A stretch of 64,000 bases of DNA from Diphasiastrum complanatum (GCA_029204225.1 CM055092.1:82535543-82599542), one strand, 5' to 3'; positions 13,567 through 25,224 are shown, numbered from the stretch's first letter. Made by a program: numbers and translations. Notes: generated by a model not told the origin, from the sequence alone.

Positions 13567-14122
13567 GTGCATAAGGCATAAACACACATTCATAGACACA
13601 GCACACAAAATTCACATGTTACCTTTAGGGCAGTAGTTGACAAAGAGAACTGACACCTTGAAGTTTTTTTACTCAGTTTTTGAAGGTCAGACCAATGAAG
13701 CTCTGAGATTTCATCTTCAACTTCACTATTTTCCTGGATGCTGGTGACAATGTGCTGATATTAATGGCATTGTATCGACCCATTTTTCTATATTATGCCT
13801 TTTCTCAGGTGAGATCTCTTCTTGTAGTTGTTAACTACAACTGTCCCGAAATTTCCATGATCTTTTTTCGGCTGAAGTGCTCCCTTGGGGCATGGATTGT
13901 GAATTTCAGCTATCCATATCCTTCAAGGAAACTTTCTGCTCTCAGCTTTCTATTTCGTGTTTCCTTGTCTACGAGTATCATTCTGCATGAACTTAATGCA
14001 TTATCTGAAACCCACTCATTACAGAATTGTTTCTGCGTAGGTACCAGCCTGCGGAGTGCTAGAAAGGCAATTTTATGTAGCGTTTCCTGAGAACGTCATA
14101 TTCACTCTATTATTATTCGAAC

Positions 14123-15919
14123 ATGCATCACCTGCACAAGCAAACACACGTGGCACAACAAAGCAGACGTGAAAAACTCAGAGTACTAGGGACAGGCCCA
14201 CTTGCTACTCAAAGTGACCTCTCTGCTGGTTCCGCTAAAGTTCTTGAAGTCAGCCAATCAGCATCAGGTTCACAGGAAACTCGTAATTCAGACCAATTTC
14301 AGCTGTCGTCCACCTCTTTACGAAAACACGATGGGTTTTGCCACCATTCAAGCGTAAACGACATTCTTCCTTTGCAAAAGACAAATATGATGACGTCAGA
14401 CCAGTACAATTTTCCTACTAGAGCAGACTTATTGGCAGCTCCTAGCAAAGGTAACAGTTATGCGTCTGCTTCTGGAGACATCGGCTCATTATCATCTCCT
14501 TTGGTTGGAACACTTCTCTCTGGACAAACGCTGACTTCAGCAGCTTTCTCCAATCAGACATCCTTGCCACCCAAGGCAAGCTCCTGGAACAACCACTATC
14601 CCCAGTTTGGCCAGTACACCAGCAGCAATCCCAATAGCCTTCAAGGTATGCCTGCTAATACAAGCTGTTTACAGAACACAGTGGAGGCCACCATGCTTCT
14701 CGGCACCAATTTGCAAACAGGAAATTACGGAAACAGTATTAAGGATAATCTAATGGCGTCTTTCTTTTCTGGTACAAACTCACCATCTGACGCAATGCAG
14801 TTACTCCTCATGAACGGTGGTTACAATCCGTATTCCGATGCATCTACACCTACAAATATGGTTCTCGTTGGACCACCAACAGGAATTACTGTTCAAGGGA
14901 GTCATCTTTACAGTGGTGGACAAAACCAGCAACATTACATTGGCATTCCGTTTCCTTCAAGTGCTCTTTCCCCAGGCTCGTTGTCCCCTCACTCGTCCTT
15001 AACGTCAATCGTAGACCCCACTCTGACCCATCCCTGCCCCTCTTCTGGTTTCTCAACAACCCGAACAAATAATCCAAATAACAATTGGAAGAACGAGGAA
15101 TTGATGTTTACGTCTTCAAGTGATGCAGCACTACATATGAAATTGATATCAACTCCGGAGACTTACTCTTTGAACTCAGACCACGTTAGTGTGCAGAATA
15201 TATCGGAGTCTGGAATAAAACCATCTAATTTACTATCTAATACAAGCGATTCACAGAGCCTGCTGCAGGTTGGGAGCACTAATCGATACCAGACCGAAAG
15301 CACGCGTGCTGGATCTTCCACGTATGGCCAAAGTTTGAATCTCTCTCTTTCTTCACAGCGACCATCAGGAATGCAGCTTCACAACTTTGACGTACAGTTT
15401 CAGCCAAACATCGATCGCACTGAAACAGCATGTCAACTTGAAGCTGAAAACATGGGACAGATAATAAATAAAGTCAACAGTGAACTTAGCTGTTTTCGAA
15501 CCTCGACAAGAGATTTAGTATCTGAGACAGAGTTCCCTCATGTCCCCCGACATACTCACGCTGATTCAAATTCGTCTGTAGTTGCTGGATCCTTTAACTT
15601 TTTATCTAGCAGCAAGTATTTAAAAACGACGCAGCAGCTTCTGGACGAAGTGTGCAACGTCGGAAGAGAAATAAGAAAAAGTGGACACAGGAGACAACAT
15701 TCACATGCTTGGCCGTGCCCAAATTCAAGTGACATGGTGTCTACTTCCAGGGAATCTTCTGCGCTCCAAGAGTTTTCCAACAAAGATGAAGCTCGGTTGG
15801 GCCCCGCCGTGCCTTCAATTCCCGTGAATGACTCCAAAGCGCCAGGTACTTCCCTGAGTTTAGAGGAACGACATGAGTGTGAAATGAAGAAAGCAAAGCT
15901 TCTACACATGCTTCAAGAG
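14123..15919 (+). CDS. BELL gene exon 1
   Basis: 599 codons, ending in phase 0 after Glu (GAG|GTAAAG donor). The exon carries the whole Ser/Asn/Thr-rich N-terminal region, the SKY box and the first ~20 residues of the BELL domain ([13 protein letters not shown]). The open frame continues past the donor to a stop at 15965, but the residues after it have no BELL similarity, so the splice is preferred. The second conserved N-terminal block begins at Met211 (14753), which is an alternative internal start. Confidence 0.92.
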
Positions 15920-18900
15920 GTAAAGCACATTTCCATTGGTAAAGTTATCTCTGAACAGTTTAAATGATACTGAAATATAGTTTACTCTAGAAATAGCTTA
16001 ATAGAATACGATAACTACTTATGGTATACAGCTCCTATATTCGATAACTCTCAAAGGACGAGTCAGTGGTACACATTAGCATCTGATTTCAGCTAGCTTA
16101 ACGTTCATCTGAATGAAGTGTCCATAGAACAAATCATATCAGTTTTTGCCTAGCATACCTGAAAATTTTGCAAAGCAGGTTATTAGATCCATAGCATATG
16201 GAACGGGCTCATTTTGAATGCATTCCACACATGTTTTCTATTGAACATGGGGAAATTCTGCCCATTCTCTACAAAACGTTTTTTCGTTTTTGCAATTCTC
16301 CTATTTGCAAACTAGCTGTTAATCAGAGCAAACGAGTTTCCACAAATTTTCTAAAAAACGACATTTAGCACCTAAATTCTGCAATTGAGCAGATCAAAAT
16401 GGGACTCAATCAACACGAAAATTCAGAACATAAGCTCCTAACAATGAGCTTGATTTGACATTTTTTGCAGCCCTAAAATGTATTTTAAGTATGTGTTGCT
16501 ACAGCCTACACCAGCTTTTCTACAGGCCCACATGCAGCTAATTAATCTTGCATGAGAATCAATATATTTGCTACAATACAACAAAAAATCAGAGTTGCAC
16601 CAAATAATATAGCTGTATAATACACTGCCATATAATACATGTGTTATACAATTGTTGCTCAAACGTATGTAGGGCTAGTTTGAAATATCATCTACTCTGC
16701 CATAGCTACTGCTGCAGCCTCTAGCACATTGTTATTATGCCTGCACCTTGGCAGCCACTCTGCACCTCAGCAGCCACTCTGCACCTCAGCCACTAGGCCA
16801 CTACAATGGCCTTAATGCACATTCCATTTCATGACTCATAATTTTCATCAACAATTTTGCTCACCATTGATCATTCCGGGAGACACCTTGCTCATAGGTG
16901 TTGATTTCAGAAATTGGTTCATATTTCTGATTCTGATCACTGGGAGACAACGTTGCTATAAAGACCTCCTCCGAGGATCACTACTAGGATGCTGAATCCA
17001 TAGAACAATAAGGAAATGGATGGTGGACAAACCAACCCAACCAAACCTAGATCAAACGGATCTACTCGAAGCATTTGTTCCTCAACTAATTTGTCCTTTC
17101 TCGTTTGACTAATGGTCATAAGAACTTAAGCTCAAAGTCATCTCTGGTTTAGCGAATACGGCCGATCAAAAGTGACCTGTGAACTTCGAATCGTGAATGT
17201 TCATGATGTCACTAAGTAATATGTGAAGCCTAAATAGACGCTCAATAAATAGCTGAGCTAAATCATATGCTTTCATGGTAGTCTTTACCCAAATAAACAT
17301 AGTCGATTTGGTAAGATGGCCAGTCATTACCAAAATTCCACTATCCTGTTTATTCATCCGGGGTAACCTTACCATAATCTAAGTCCTCTCTTATTGATCA
17401 AGTATATCCTAGAGTCTGAGTTATAATTCTTCAATCACAACTCTCCAGATTCCCGAGGCCATACCATATCATAAGAGTGCATCACAATTCTTAGAAGACA
17501 CATGAGTTGTTCCAAAAAGTCCTTTCCATAAGGAAAATTTCAGACTTTCCCAACTCACTTACGGTGCCTATATAAGGATTGTAATCCAAAAATACCCTTA
17601 CTTTAGTCATGGCAATGCTGTCTCCCACAGTATTCAGAATCAGAAATATGAACACCCAGTTTTCAAAATCAACGTCCATGAGCAACGTGCCTCCCTGAAT
17701 GATCAATGGTGAGCAGCTTTATGAATCATGAAAAGGAATGTGCATCAAGGCCATAGTAGTGTCTAGTGGCTGAGGTGCAGAGTGGCTGTCGAGGTGCAGG
17801 CATAATAACGACGTGTTGGAGGCTGTAGGCAGTAGCTATGGCAGGGTAGATGATATTTCGAACTAGCCCTACGTATAATTGTATAATACATGTATTATAT
17901 TGCAGTTTTTCTATGCCTATAATATACGGTGCAACTATGCTATGATCATTCCACATGAAAGGGAGGTCCGTCCTTGTCGACTCAAGTAAAGTTAACATCA
18001 TGACTTCAAAATTAAGGTCTAAGTGTGGATAGTAAGCTGACATGACCAGTGTGAGTAAGAAGAAGAGGATGTCTGTAGGGGCACCTAAACAACCCATGGC
18101 GTGCAACAAAAGTCAAAATACTGTGGGCCATCAGAAAACCTATAATTATGATAGCTAAGATCTATATGAACCCTTTAGCTATTGAATGGACCCAACATGG
18201 GTGCATAACAGATGTCTCAGAAGATCACATCATTTCAAGGGCTAAGTTAAGAACTAGCTTGATCATGTATCATGAGGATAGATGACGGCACAAGGTGTCC
18301 GAGAAAAATGAGGAGATTGTGGAATCACCAAGGGTGCCAAGGAATGAGTCATATGGTTGTAAAGTGATCGTTTTAGCAGGTCAAGCATACTTTCTGTTGC
18401 CTCAAAGAACTGATCTTTCATGGAAGATAAGTTCTATGATATTAAATAATCAATTTAAAATGAGTAGACAGCTGTTTCTTTTATTTGGGATTTCCAATTC
18501 TGCAATACACTAAGAAACCATTCCAGTTACAACATACTCCTAACTCATAGGAGAACATTCTAATTTTTGGACAATAACTTGTACGATCTATTGCAATTGG
18601 GTTTCCGATTCTACAAGACCATTCCACTGAAGGAGATCTTTTAGATAATCCTTGTCGGTGGAACTGTGGTTATGCGAAAACCTGGACAGTACACGCTGTT
18701 GAACAGGTGCAGGAAGTGAATATTAACTTGCACAGCATATCTGAACAGAAACCTTTCACTGTGCACCAGTTGGTTTAACAGGCTTGCTACAAAGAGTAAA
18801 CCTGAAAACTAGTGCACAAGTATAGTGCTCGACCTCATCAGCTGGTGTCCTGAATTGAGCGCCAGTAAATTCGGGAATGATGATCAAGAATTTGAAGGTC

Positions 18901-21366
18901 GAAAAAGCATCCATACTTCTCATGAAGACTTGTTATTTCTTTTGGGTGTCTCAGCTGTCAGATAACAAAAAGAAATGAATTTTTGAGAAGCCAAGGTTAA
19001 AGTAGATGGAATTCAATGCACATTGTTGTATAGTAGACTAGCTTAGGATTCATCTACAAAATGTGCAGGGATGGATTTGAATATGAAATGCACGGCTAAG
19101 AAGAATGTGTTATGACATGTTATAAATGTGTGCAAAGTGCTTAAAGTTGGTTTAGTACACCTGCCATTTATACATTTTTCTTGGACACTCGTTTGGATGA
19201 TGCTGGTAGTAATTGTGGAAATCCTATTGATATATCAATATTGAAGATGAGAATATAGTTTCATCATTCCACATTCAGTAGAGAAATCTAGAGATGTATA
19301 TCATTATCTAGCTCTGTATTTAGATTTAGCTTAGGCAAGATCTTGCTATTGAAACATCACCTCGTGGTGAGTAAAATATAGATATTTTTCAATAGCAATG
19401 TATGGGCCAATAGCCTTTATCATGTCTATCTTCAATGTTTCAATTTTTCACAGAATATGAGCAGTGGCATTTCAAGTGAATGAAAACCTTAAAGATTTGT
19501 TAATTGTTGCTGCATTTAATGATATGATATATGTAACCCTACAGCACAGGATGTTCTTTGCGGTGTAGCCGAATACTACGGAAAATATTTTTGGTTTTGT
19601 TTTCACCTGATCATGATGTTTGTAAGATGGCTACTTGCAGTAAGTTAGGTGAATGTCCTTGACAGGTTGAAAAACGCTATCAACAGTATAATGATCAAAT
19701 GCAAATTCTCATCAGTTCATTTGATAGCATGGTTGGAGTGGGCTCAGCAAATCCTTACACTGCTCTAGCATTGCAAGCAATGTCCCGGTATTTCAGATGT
19801 TTGAGGGATGCAATATCTGGTCAAATTCAAGTAGTATGCAAAGCTCTGGGTGAAGAGGACATAACTAGATATATTACAAACAGAGGGAATAATTTGAAGC
19901 AGCGTTACATGGATCAACAGCTTCGTCAGCAGCGAGCAATCCAACAATTTGGCATGCTACAGCAACATGCATGGCGACCTCAAAGAGGGCTGCCAGAGCG
20001 ATCTGTTTCAATTCTACGAGCTTGGCTGTTTGAGCATTTCTTGCATCCGTGAGTATCAAAATGTGTCCTTCGTGTCTGGAAAACACTGCAGGATTTTGAA
20101 GAAAGTTCTGCTCAGGGGTTCTGGAAGGATATTAGATTAATTAAAGAGAACAGGATTTGATATTAGCAGTTGAATTTATTTGCTAAAGCCTAAATCTACC
20201 TCCGTTGTATTGATGACCAGATATCCAAAGGATGCGGACAAGATGATGCTAGCAAGGCAAACTGGTCTTACAAGAAGCCAGGCAAGAGATTACTGTGGAC
20301 TAGAAACTGACAATTTATTTATACGTAAAATGTACATAAGACAGCTGTGTAATAAAAGCGCAAGCTTGTTTTGTAAAAGCTAAATGTAAGGTTTTCTACT
20401 AACCTCTTACCTTTTAAGTAAATTGTGCAGGTTTCTAACTGGTTTATCAATGCTCGAGTAAGGTTATGGAAACCTATGGTGGAAGAGATGTACCAAGAAG
20501 AGGCCAGAGATCAGGACGTGGAAGTCTCTGTCCGGCTTACTGATGAAGCGCATGGCTCTATGAACTATGAGGAAGGGCACATGGAAGTAGGGGCCAGTGA
20601 AACATATTGCAAGGTTGATAGTAATCTTGATCAGAGCTATACTAATGTTGCTCTGGTAGAAGGTAATAATACTCAACGAGCTTCAGAGCACCAGAACGTT
20701 ATAGAAGGCAACGTGATAACATCTGATTTTCTTCCAGCTAATATACTTTCTATGAGAAAACAAGTTGCTGGAACAATGGTAGATGTTTTAAGTGTTCATA
20801 TGGTTGAAGATGGACAAAAGGAAAGGCTTGGATTAGTTCAGAATAAGAAGTTTAAAGTTAACATCCATGAGCCAGACATTCTTCTTTCTAACATGCACAT
20901 GGAGGTTGATATAAAATCAGATGGGACATCAAGTAATGTAGTTGACAAGACAGATCAGAAGTTTGGTATGGCTGGTTCAAGAAATTCTACAGAGCAATAC
21001 AGTTTCCCTCTTAATGGATCAATACATCCTGATGTTGGATGCTTTGGAGCTTATGCCCAGGGTAATCTTAACAGGTATGGAAGTGGTGGACTGGATTCAA
21101 GATGTCCTGGGAATGGCGTTTCTCTTACCCTTGGACTCAGGCACTGTGATAGTTTACCTGCAGCTCAGCAGACGTACCTCCATAGTACTCAGAACATCAC
21201 AGTAGAAAGTAGGCAGAACATTGGTAATAATAACCATGAATATAATAATTTCTGTGAAGCATCAGGGAAACTGAATGGTGATCATTTGAATGATCCTAGA
21301 ACTTCTGGTTATCACAGCAGAAAGCATATTGAAAATCATATGTTACGTGATTTTGTTATAAGTTGA
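14123..21366 (+). CDS. BEL1-like (BELL) TALE homeodomain transcription factor, four exons
   Basis: Predicted exons are 14123-15919, 19666-20048, 20221-20281 and 20431-21366, giving 1058 residues. The domain order is that of the family. A motif [13 protein letters not shown] lies at residues 9-21, with an internal MASFFSG then [15 protein letters not shown] from residue 211. An LNLSLS patch lies near 405, the SKY box ([19 protein letters not shown]) from 496, and the BELL domain at about 580-660. The TALE homeodomain lies at about 703-765, with the PYP loop extension and WFINARVR recognition helix. The C-terminal [10 protein letters not shown] (ZIBEL motif) is at 977-986. Such proteins are nuclear and act with KNOX partners in meristem and organ patterning. 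An in-frame stop at 14078-14080 makes 14123 the first Met. The 61-bp third exon and its phases match known BELL genes. The protein is longer than typical angiosperm members (about 400-750 residues), mainly in the N- and C-terminal low-complexity parts. Which BLH subgroup it belongs to is undecided. Confidence 0.93.
16585..16957 (+). repeat. left arm of large inverted repeat in intron 1
   Basis: This ~370-bp arm is the diverged reverse complement of 17607-17948. Shared stretches include GGGCTAGTT, ATATCATCTAC, GCCATAGCTACTGC, TTATTATGCCTGCACCT, CAGCCACTCTGCACCTCAGC and TCACCATTGATCATTC. The left arm also has an internal tandem copy of CAGCCACTCTGCACCTCAG that is single in the right arm. Confidence 0.85.
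17166..17375 (-). pseudogene. Ty3/gypsy integrase core fragment
   Basis: A 69-codon minus frame reads [20 protein letters not shown], then [16 protein letters not shown] and HDSKFTGHF. These match, in order, the integrase catalytic-core segments of gypsy pol (D-x-LTKSAHF, the helix, then D-S-K-F-T). The first catalytic Asp is replaced (VMTGHLTKS where VVD-RLTKS is usual) and the DRD-like motif reads NIHDSKF. No other pol part remains. It sits in the loop of the foldback inside BELL intron 1. Confidence 0.8.
17607..17948 (-). repeat. right arm of large inverted repeat in intron 1
   Basis: Partner of the left arm, in opposite orientation. The ~650-bp loop between them holds the gypsy integrase relic. 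In transcribed pre-mRNA the two arms could pair into a long imperfect hairpin. Confidence 0.85.
19666..20048 (+). CDS. BELL gene exon 2
   Basis: The exon opens after GACAG with [13 protein letters not shown], directly continuing the BELL helix of exon 1. It ends within the Pro codon of FEHFLHP at CC|GTGAGT, phase 2. It encodes the rest of BELL, the linker [18 protein letters not shown] and the first part of the homeodomain ([20 protein letters not shown]). It is 383 bp long. Confidence 0.93.
20221..20281 (+). CDS. BELL gene exon 3 (61 bp)
   Basis: The exon begins after GACCAG. Its first base completes the split Pro codon, then it encodes [20 protein letters not shown], the TALE loop and helix 2 region. 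Exon 3 of BELL genes is typically 61 bp. It ends CAG and is followed by GCAAGA rather than GT. Confidence 0.93.
20282..20430 (+). other. intron 3 with GC donor (GC-AG intron)
   Basis: The 149-bp intron starts GCAAGA and ends TTGTGCAG. Reading through the donor breaks the homeodomain, while joining CAG to GTTTCTAAC gives the invariant [21 protein letters not shown] is the usual context of the rare GC-AG class, which the U2 spliceosome handles. No nearby GT donor keeps frame and homology. Confidence 0.85.
20431..21366 (+). CDS. BELL gene exon 4
   Basis: 311 codons and a TGA stop at 21364-21366. It starts with homeodomain helix 3 ([20 protein letters not shown]), then an acidic stretch and a long, poorly conserved tail. 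The ZIBEL motif [10 protein letters not shown] lies near 21118. The tail ends HMLRDFVIS; family members commonly finish with a short RDF-type sequence, which supports the stop. Confidence 0.93.
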   Translation, partial: VSNWFINARVRLWKPMVEEMYQEEARDQDVEVSVRLTDEAHGSMNYEEGHMEVGASETYCKVDSNLDQSYTNVALVEGNNTQRASEHQNVIEGNVITSDFLPANILSMRKQVAGTMVDVLSVHMVEDGQKERLGLVQNKKFKVNIHEPDILLSNMHMEVDIKSDGTSSNVVDKTDQKFGMAGSRNSTEQYSFPLNGSIHPDVGCFGAYAQGNLNRYGSGGLDSRCPGNGVSLTLGLRHCDSLPAAQQTYLHSTQNITVESRQNIGNNNHEYNNFCEASGKLNGDHLNDPRTSGYHSRKHIENHMLRDFVIS

Positions 21367-23187
21367 TCATTTTCTCTTAAGGTGTCAATTGATGTGGGAT
21401 TTTTTGGTCTAACATGAAGGAAAGATGGATATCATCTTAGAAGAATTTGTGGTTGTTTCGCCAATTGCATAAAGCAAGGAGAGCTGACTGTAGCGGCCTT
21501 GCTCAAAATCATGATTCCTGTAAGCAGGTTGGTCCCCACCGATGGGAAATGTAGACTTCGTCTGCAGAACATCAAGGAGCAGTTAGAATGATACCCGTAC
21601 AACCACCTTCCATTAGGTTTGTACATGCTCCGTGCTTCTCAGTGGCAGAACTAGCTGCCAGGTATTGTGGCTAGATTGACAGACATTCTTTGAAGAGCGC
21701 TGTAAGATGGGATTGTAATTTATATTATCCTATAAAGAAAAAGGTTTTCATAACATGCACGCCTTGATCCTTAAAGCTCTTCTCTACAATTCGTGTCTTT
21801 CTTTTGTAAAGTTACGAAATCTTGTATTCTATATCAAAAAGCGTACGCTACTAAGCTTTGCTAGATCTTAACAGATTTGTTTTAATTTTAGAGATTCTAT
21901 GCTTTTTCCTTTCATATTTTAGGGAATTCTTTCAGTTGTATTTTTCCAGCAAATTTCCATCCAGATAAAAAATCATATAGATATCTAAACTAAGATCATT
22001 GTTTTAATTTTAGAAATCTTATCACAAGATGAGGTTTAACGTTCTCTCACCCAAAACATTTTGATGTCGATTGTTGACAGAAGAGTTATCCTATTTATAA
22101 TAGAATTTAGTCTGACACACACTATGGGTCAGACTAAAATCAGGGTTATTCTATGGGTCAGGATGACACTCAAATCTCTATTGAGTGCTCCAATGTTTGC
22201 AAGTTACACTAGTACCTAACTAGTGGCAAAATGGACAAAATTAATGTAACTAGTACTTCGAGGGTCTAAATGATGCACAGACAGATATATCGATCTGGCC
22301 GATAAGTTGGATGTTCTTTGCCAGTGATGAAATACGTACGATATGAGGATTGTCAGGATCAATTATCCTTTTGTTACTGTATGTCAAAGTCACATTTTAA
22401 CTAGTGATATTGGTCGCCAATTTCAATGAATGTCTATTGACAAGCAGTTTAAGTACCAAGAATAACAAATGAACCAAAATCATCTATAATAACATCAATA
22501 AGCAGTCCCTTTGGGGTTCGTCAACTATCTTTTATGTTACATTTTCATACTTTTGAGATAATTATAGTATGACAATGAAAATCTTTATAAATTTGTGAAC
22601 TTCATTTTGGATGTTAGTTATTTCAAAATCTTAAATGAACTAATTCTAAGCCCTCATTGTCATGTCCACAACTGATCTCAGATTGATTATCCCACTAGTT
22701 GATCTCAGATTGATTATCCCACTAGAGCTTAGTACGCCTACCTTGATCCATAAGTTAATTATGATTATGAGAGGTTTGGGGCCCTCATGTGCATATGGTC
22801 ATAATTAATGGTTGGAGGCCTAAACTCATGATGGTGGATTTTTATGGGTCTATCAGTGAGTCATAGGGGAAACTAGATGATGTGGCCTAAATAGGCTGCA
22901 AAGGTGTCCAATGAGGTGTCAGAGTGCTTTACTAGTGGTGTACGGGCCTTGGAGTGCTCTCATTAGTGCATGCTTGATTGTGTGATTGGTAGCTATATGT
23001 TGTTGGTGTAATCCTCAACCCAGGATTTGACTAAGCAAGATTCAAACAACAAACACAAGGGAATAGGATGGTGGACAAACCGACCCAGCCAAATCTAGAT
23101 CTTATGGATCTAGCCCCCCAAGATATGGATCAATCTATCACAAGGGGAGGAGGAATTACACCAGCAACATGTAGCTACCAAGCACAC
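21367..23187. other. 3' flank of the BELL gene, no further gene
   Basis: The first few hundred bases must hold the 3' untranslated region; no single polyadenylation signal stands out. At 22673-22726 the 27-bp unit TGATCTCAGATTGATTATCC... occurs twice in tandem. At about 23060-23110 a block with GTGGACAAACCGACCCAGCC resembles one at 17.03 kb in the BELL intron. Confidence 0.45.
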
Positions 23188-24087
23188 TGTTACATACCTA
23201 TATAACTAGCAGTACTTCAATAACTCCTACGTGCCCATTTAGTCTTTGGGGAGTTAAATGGCGAGTCACCCTCGGACAAGGGTAGGTGCCTTTGGATTAA
23301 GGTACTTGTGTCCTTGGATAAGGACATGAGGGTGTCTATGCCTTGGATGGAGATATGGAACTTAGTAAGAGGTTAGGTGGACCTTACCATGGGTATTGGT
23401 CATTTTCTTAAGCCTTGGTCCTCAATCTTGAGCCATGATCACATAATTGGCCTTGGGCGAAAGTCAGTCATCACATAAGGGTCATGGGAACCTAGTAGGA
23501 GGGCGCACCTACTAGGGTCCCTTGATGCCCCTAAAGAAACCAAGAAGTTATAACCAAGAAACATAAGTTATGGAAGGTGTCTTTTGACATTCAACTAACT
23601 TTTGAGGCTCTTGGTCTTTCCTTTGCCTCTCCTCTTCTCATTTGCTTGTGTGGACATTCCATAGTGCTTTGGAATGAGTCATTTGCCATCTATAAGAGGG
23701 GGAGAGGTCGCCCAAAGGGGGGAGATTTCTTTTGTTGTTGCTTGCTTCTATTCTTTAGTGGAAGGCTAGAGTGTAAAGAGCATAGATTTGGCTTGCTTGC
23801 TCTTGTGAGGATCACCATCTTTGGTATGAGACTTAGATGGGGGTAGGATCTTGAGTATGCTTGTGATTGTGATGGTAGTAATTGTGGATAAGCAAAGGGG
23901 TGCTAAATAGTCTTGCTTGTGCATAGATCAAGCTATGGTTGGGTGGTGAATTCTTGAGGCCATTCGATTGTCTACTTTTGAAAAGATCTTAGGGGCATTG
24001 GGGGAGAGGCACATTGGAGGGCTTTTGGAGGCATTGGTGGATATCAACTCAAAGGCTTGTTGGGCAGCTTATCCTTGTTGTAAAAAT
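23188..24087 (+). mobile_element. Ty3/gypsy 5' LTR (approximate end)
   Basis: TGTTACATACCTATATAACT at 23188 recurs as TGTTACATATCTATGTAACT at 27251, directly after the integrase reading frame, and both go on with AGTACTTCAATAA and GTGCCCATTTA. This is the LTR start. The end is placed before a degenerate primer-binding site ATGATATCAGAGTC (usual form TGGTATCAGAGC) near 24087; this boundary is uncertain by tens of bases. Confidence 0.65.
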
Positions 24088-24304
24088 GATATCAGAGTCT
24101 TTTCTAAAGTGAGAATGGTAATTCTAAACCTCCTTTTTTGGTTGCATAAAGATCTGCCATCAAATTGTTTTGATTATATTATTGAGATAGCACCAATTTC
24201 TTATTTCTAGAAATTGGTGGGCATTTCAATAGGGGCCGTTTCTTCTATTTTTGGAAGGCTTTTTTAGCTTAAAATAGAATGGCTAGCAAGCACACAGTCC
24301 ACTA

Positions 24305-24511
24305 GTGGTGTGGACAGAGGATATGAATAATAGTTTTAAGTTGCTTAAGAAAAGTGTTACAGCAGTACCAATCTTGATCATTGGCGATTCTAAAAAACCA
24401 TTTGTCGCTAGGACCGATGCTAGTGATTATGCAATTGGAGCCATCTTGATGCAGAATGGACATTTCACGAAATCATTCTCTATTGGAGTCTCAAAAGTTC
24501 CTTTTTTGTAG
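24305..24511 (+). pseudogene. gypsy RNase H fragment
   Basis: The frame reads WTEDMNNSFKLLKKSVTAVP, then ARTDASDYAIGAILMQNGH, the start of the gypsy RNase H domain with its TDAS catalytic motif. It follows the LTR by only ~200 bp, so gag, protease and reverse transcriptase have been deleted. After GH the similarity stops and resumes at about 25225. Confidence 0.88.
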
Positions 24512-24569
24512 CTGGATTTTTTAGACACTTCTAAAAGCTTTCATTCATCTATTAAGAGAGTTGTAAATA

Positions 24570-24629
24570 GATCAAGCTAAATTTGAGGAGTGTGAAGAAT
24601 TGCCAAAAATTGGCAAATTTAGCTTGATC
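24570..24629. repeat. nested perfect inverted repeat
   Basis: GATCAAGCTAAATTTG (24570-24585) is the exact reverse complement of 24614-24629. Inside lies a second palindrome, TTGCCAAAAATTGGCAA (24600-24616). The structure falls in sequence that interrupts the gypsy RNase H domain. Confidence 0.9.
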
Positions 24630-25224
24630 AAAAACCATGTAGAACTTTGTAAATATTGTGTATAATTGGGTTCCACACATGGAAGGCCAAGATGCCACAT
24701 GGCAACCCACTCCTAATGTAGGTTAGGTCAAGTCAAGAGAGTTGGTCAAGTCAATTTGGTGGTCATCCCTACTTTATAGGACCTACACCTAAGTTTAAGG
24801 TGAAAATTTGACCAACTAGCTACCTACCAAGCATAACTCTAGGATCTAGGCTAGGGTTTTATTTTAGGGCAAGTAAGTTGAGTCTACTTCCTTATTACAT
24901 GCTGGAAATCCACCTAACTTCAAGGCTATGTATTCCAAGCTCCCATAGTGAGAAGATAGAATAATTTTGGAGCTCATTGACAATCTCAAGCTAGTTTACT
25001 ATGTACATTGAGCTTTTGTGTTTCAAATGAAACCAAATCAATTTCTACTTGTTTCTCAGGTGGGCTCGGATTTCAATGTTGATCAATGCTTTTGATTGTT
25101 AATGCTTGTTGTTTGTCAAATTGCCAATCTAGATCAACTTTTTGATGACTAGTTTTTTGATAGATTGTTAAGCAAACATCCAATCACTCTTGTGGATCTT
25201 TTGTAGATCCATTTATGGTCCTAA

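Larger units (their letters stand above)
15920..19665 (+). other. BELL intron 1 (3.75 kb, repeat-bearing)
   Basis: A GT-AG intron that splits the BELL domain between two coding halves. Its central 1.4 kb is a foldback structure (separate entries). The rest (15.9-16.6 and 17.95-19.66 kb) has no recognised content. A 127-codon minus frame at 17726-18109 overlaps the foldback arm and shows no motif. Confidence 0.85.

Noticed and set aside
13439-13636. Plus-strand frame with Leu-Ser repeats upstream of the BELL gene
   Set aside because: It translates the (CT)21 microsatellite.
15556-15909. 117-codon minus frame opposite BELL exon 1
   Set aside because: It is a shadow of the conserved exon, which explains the open frame; no motif.
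20049-20431. Short plus-strand frames (19949-20140 and 20180-20383) in the homeodomain region
   Set aside because: The splice sites and the conserved TALE homeodomain account for this DNA; the frames run through introns 2 and 3.
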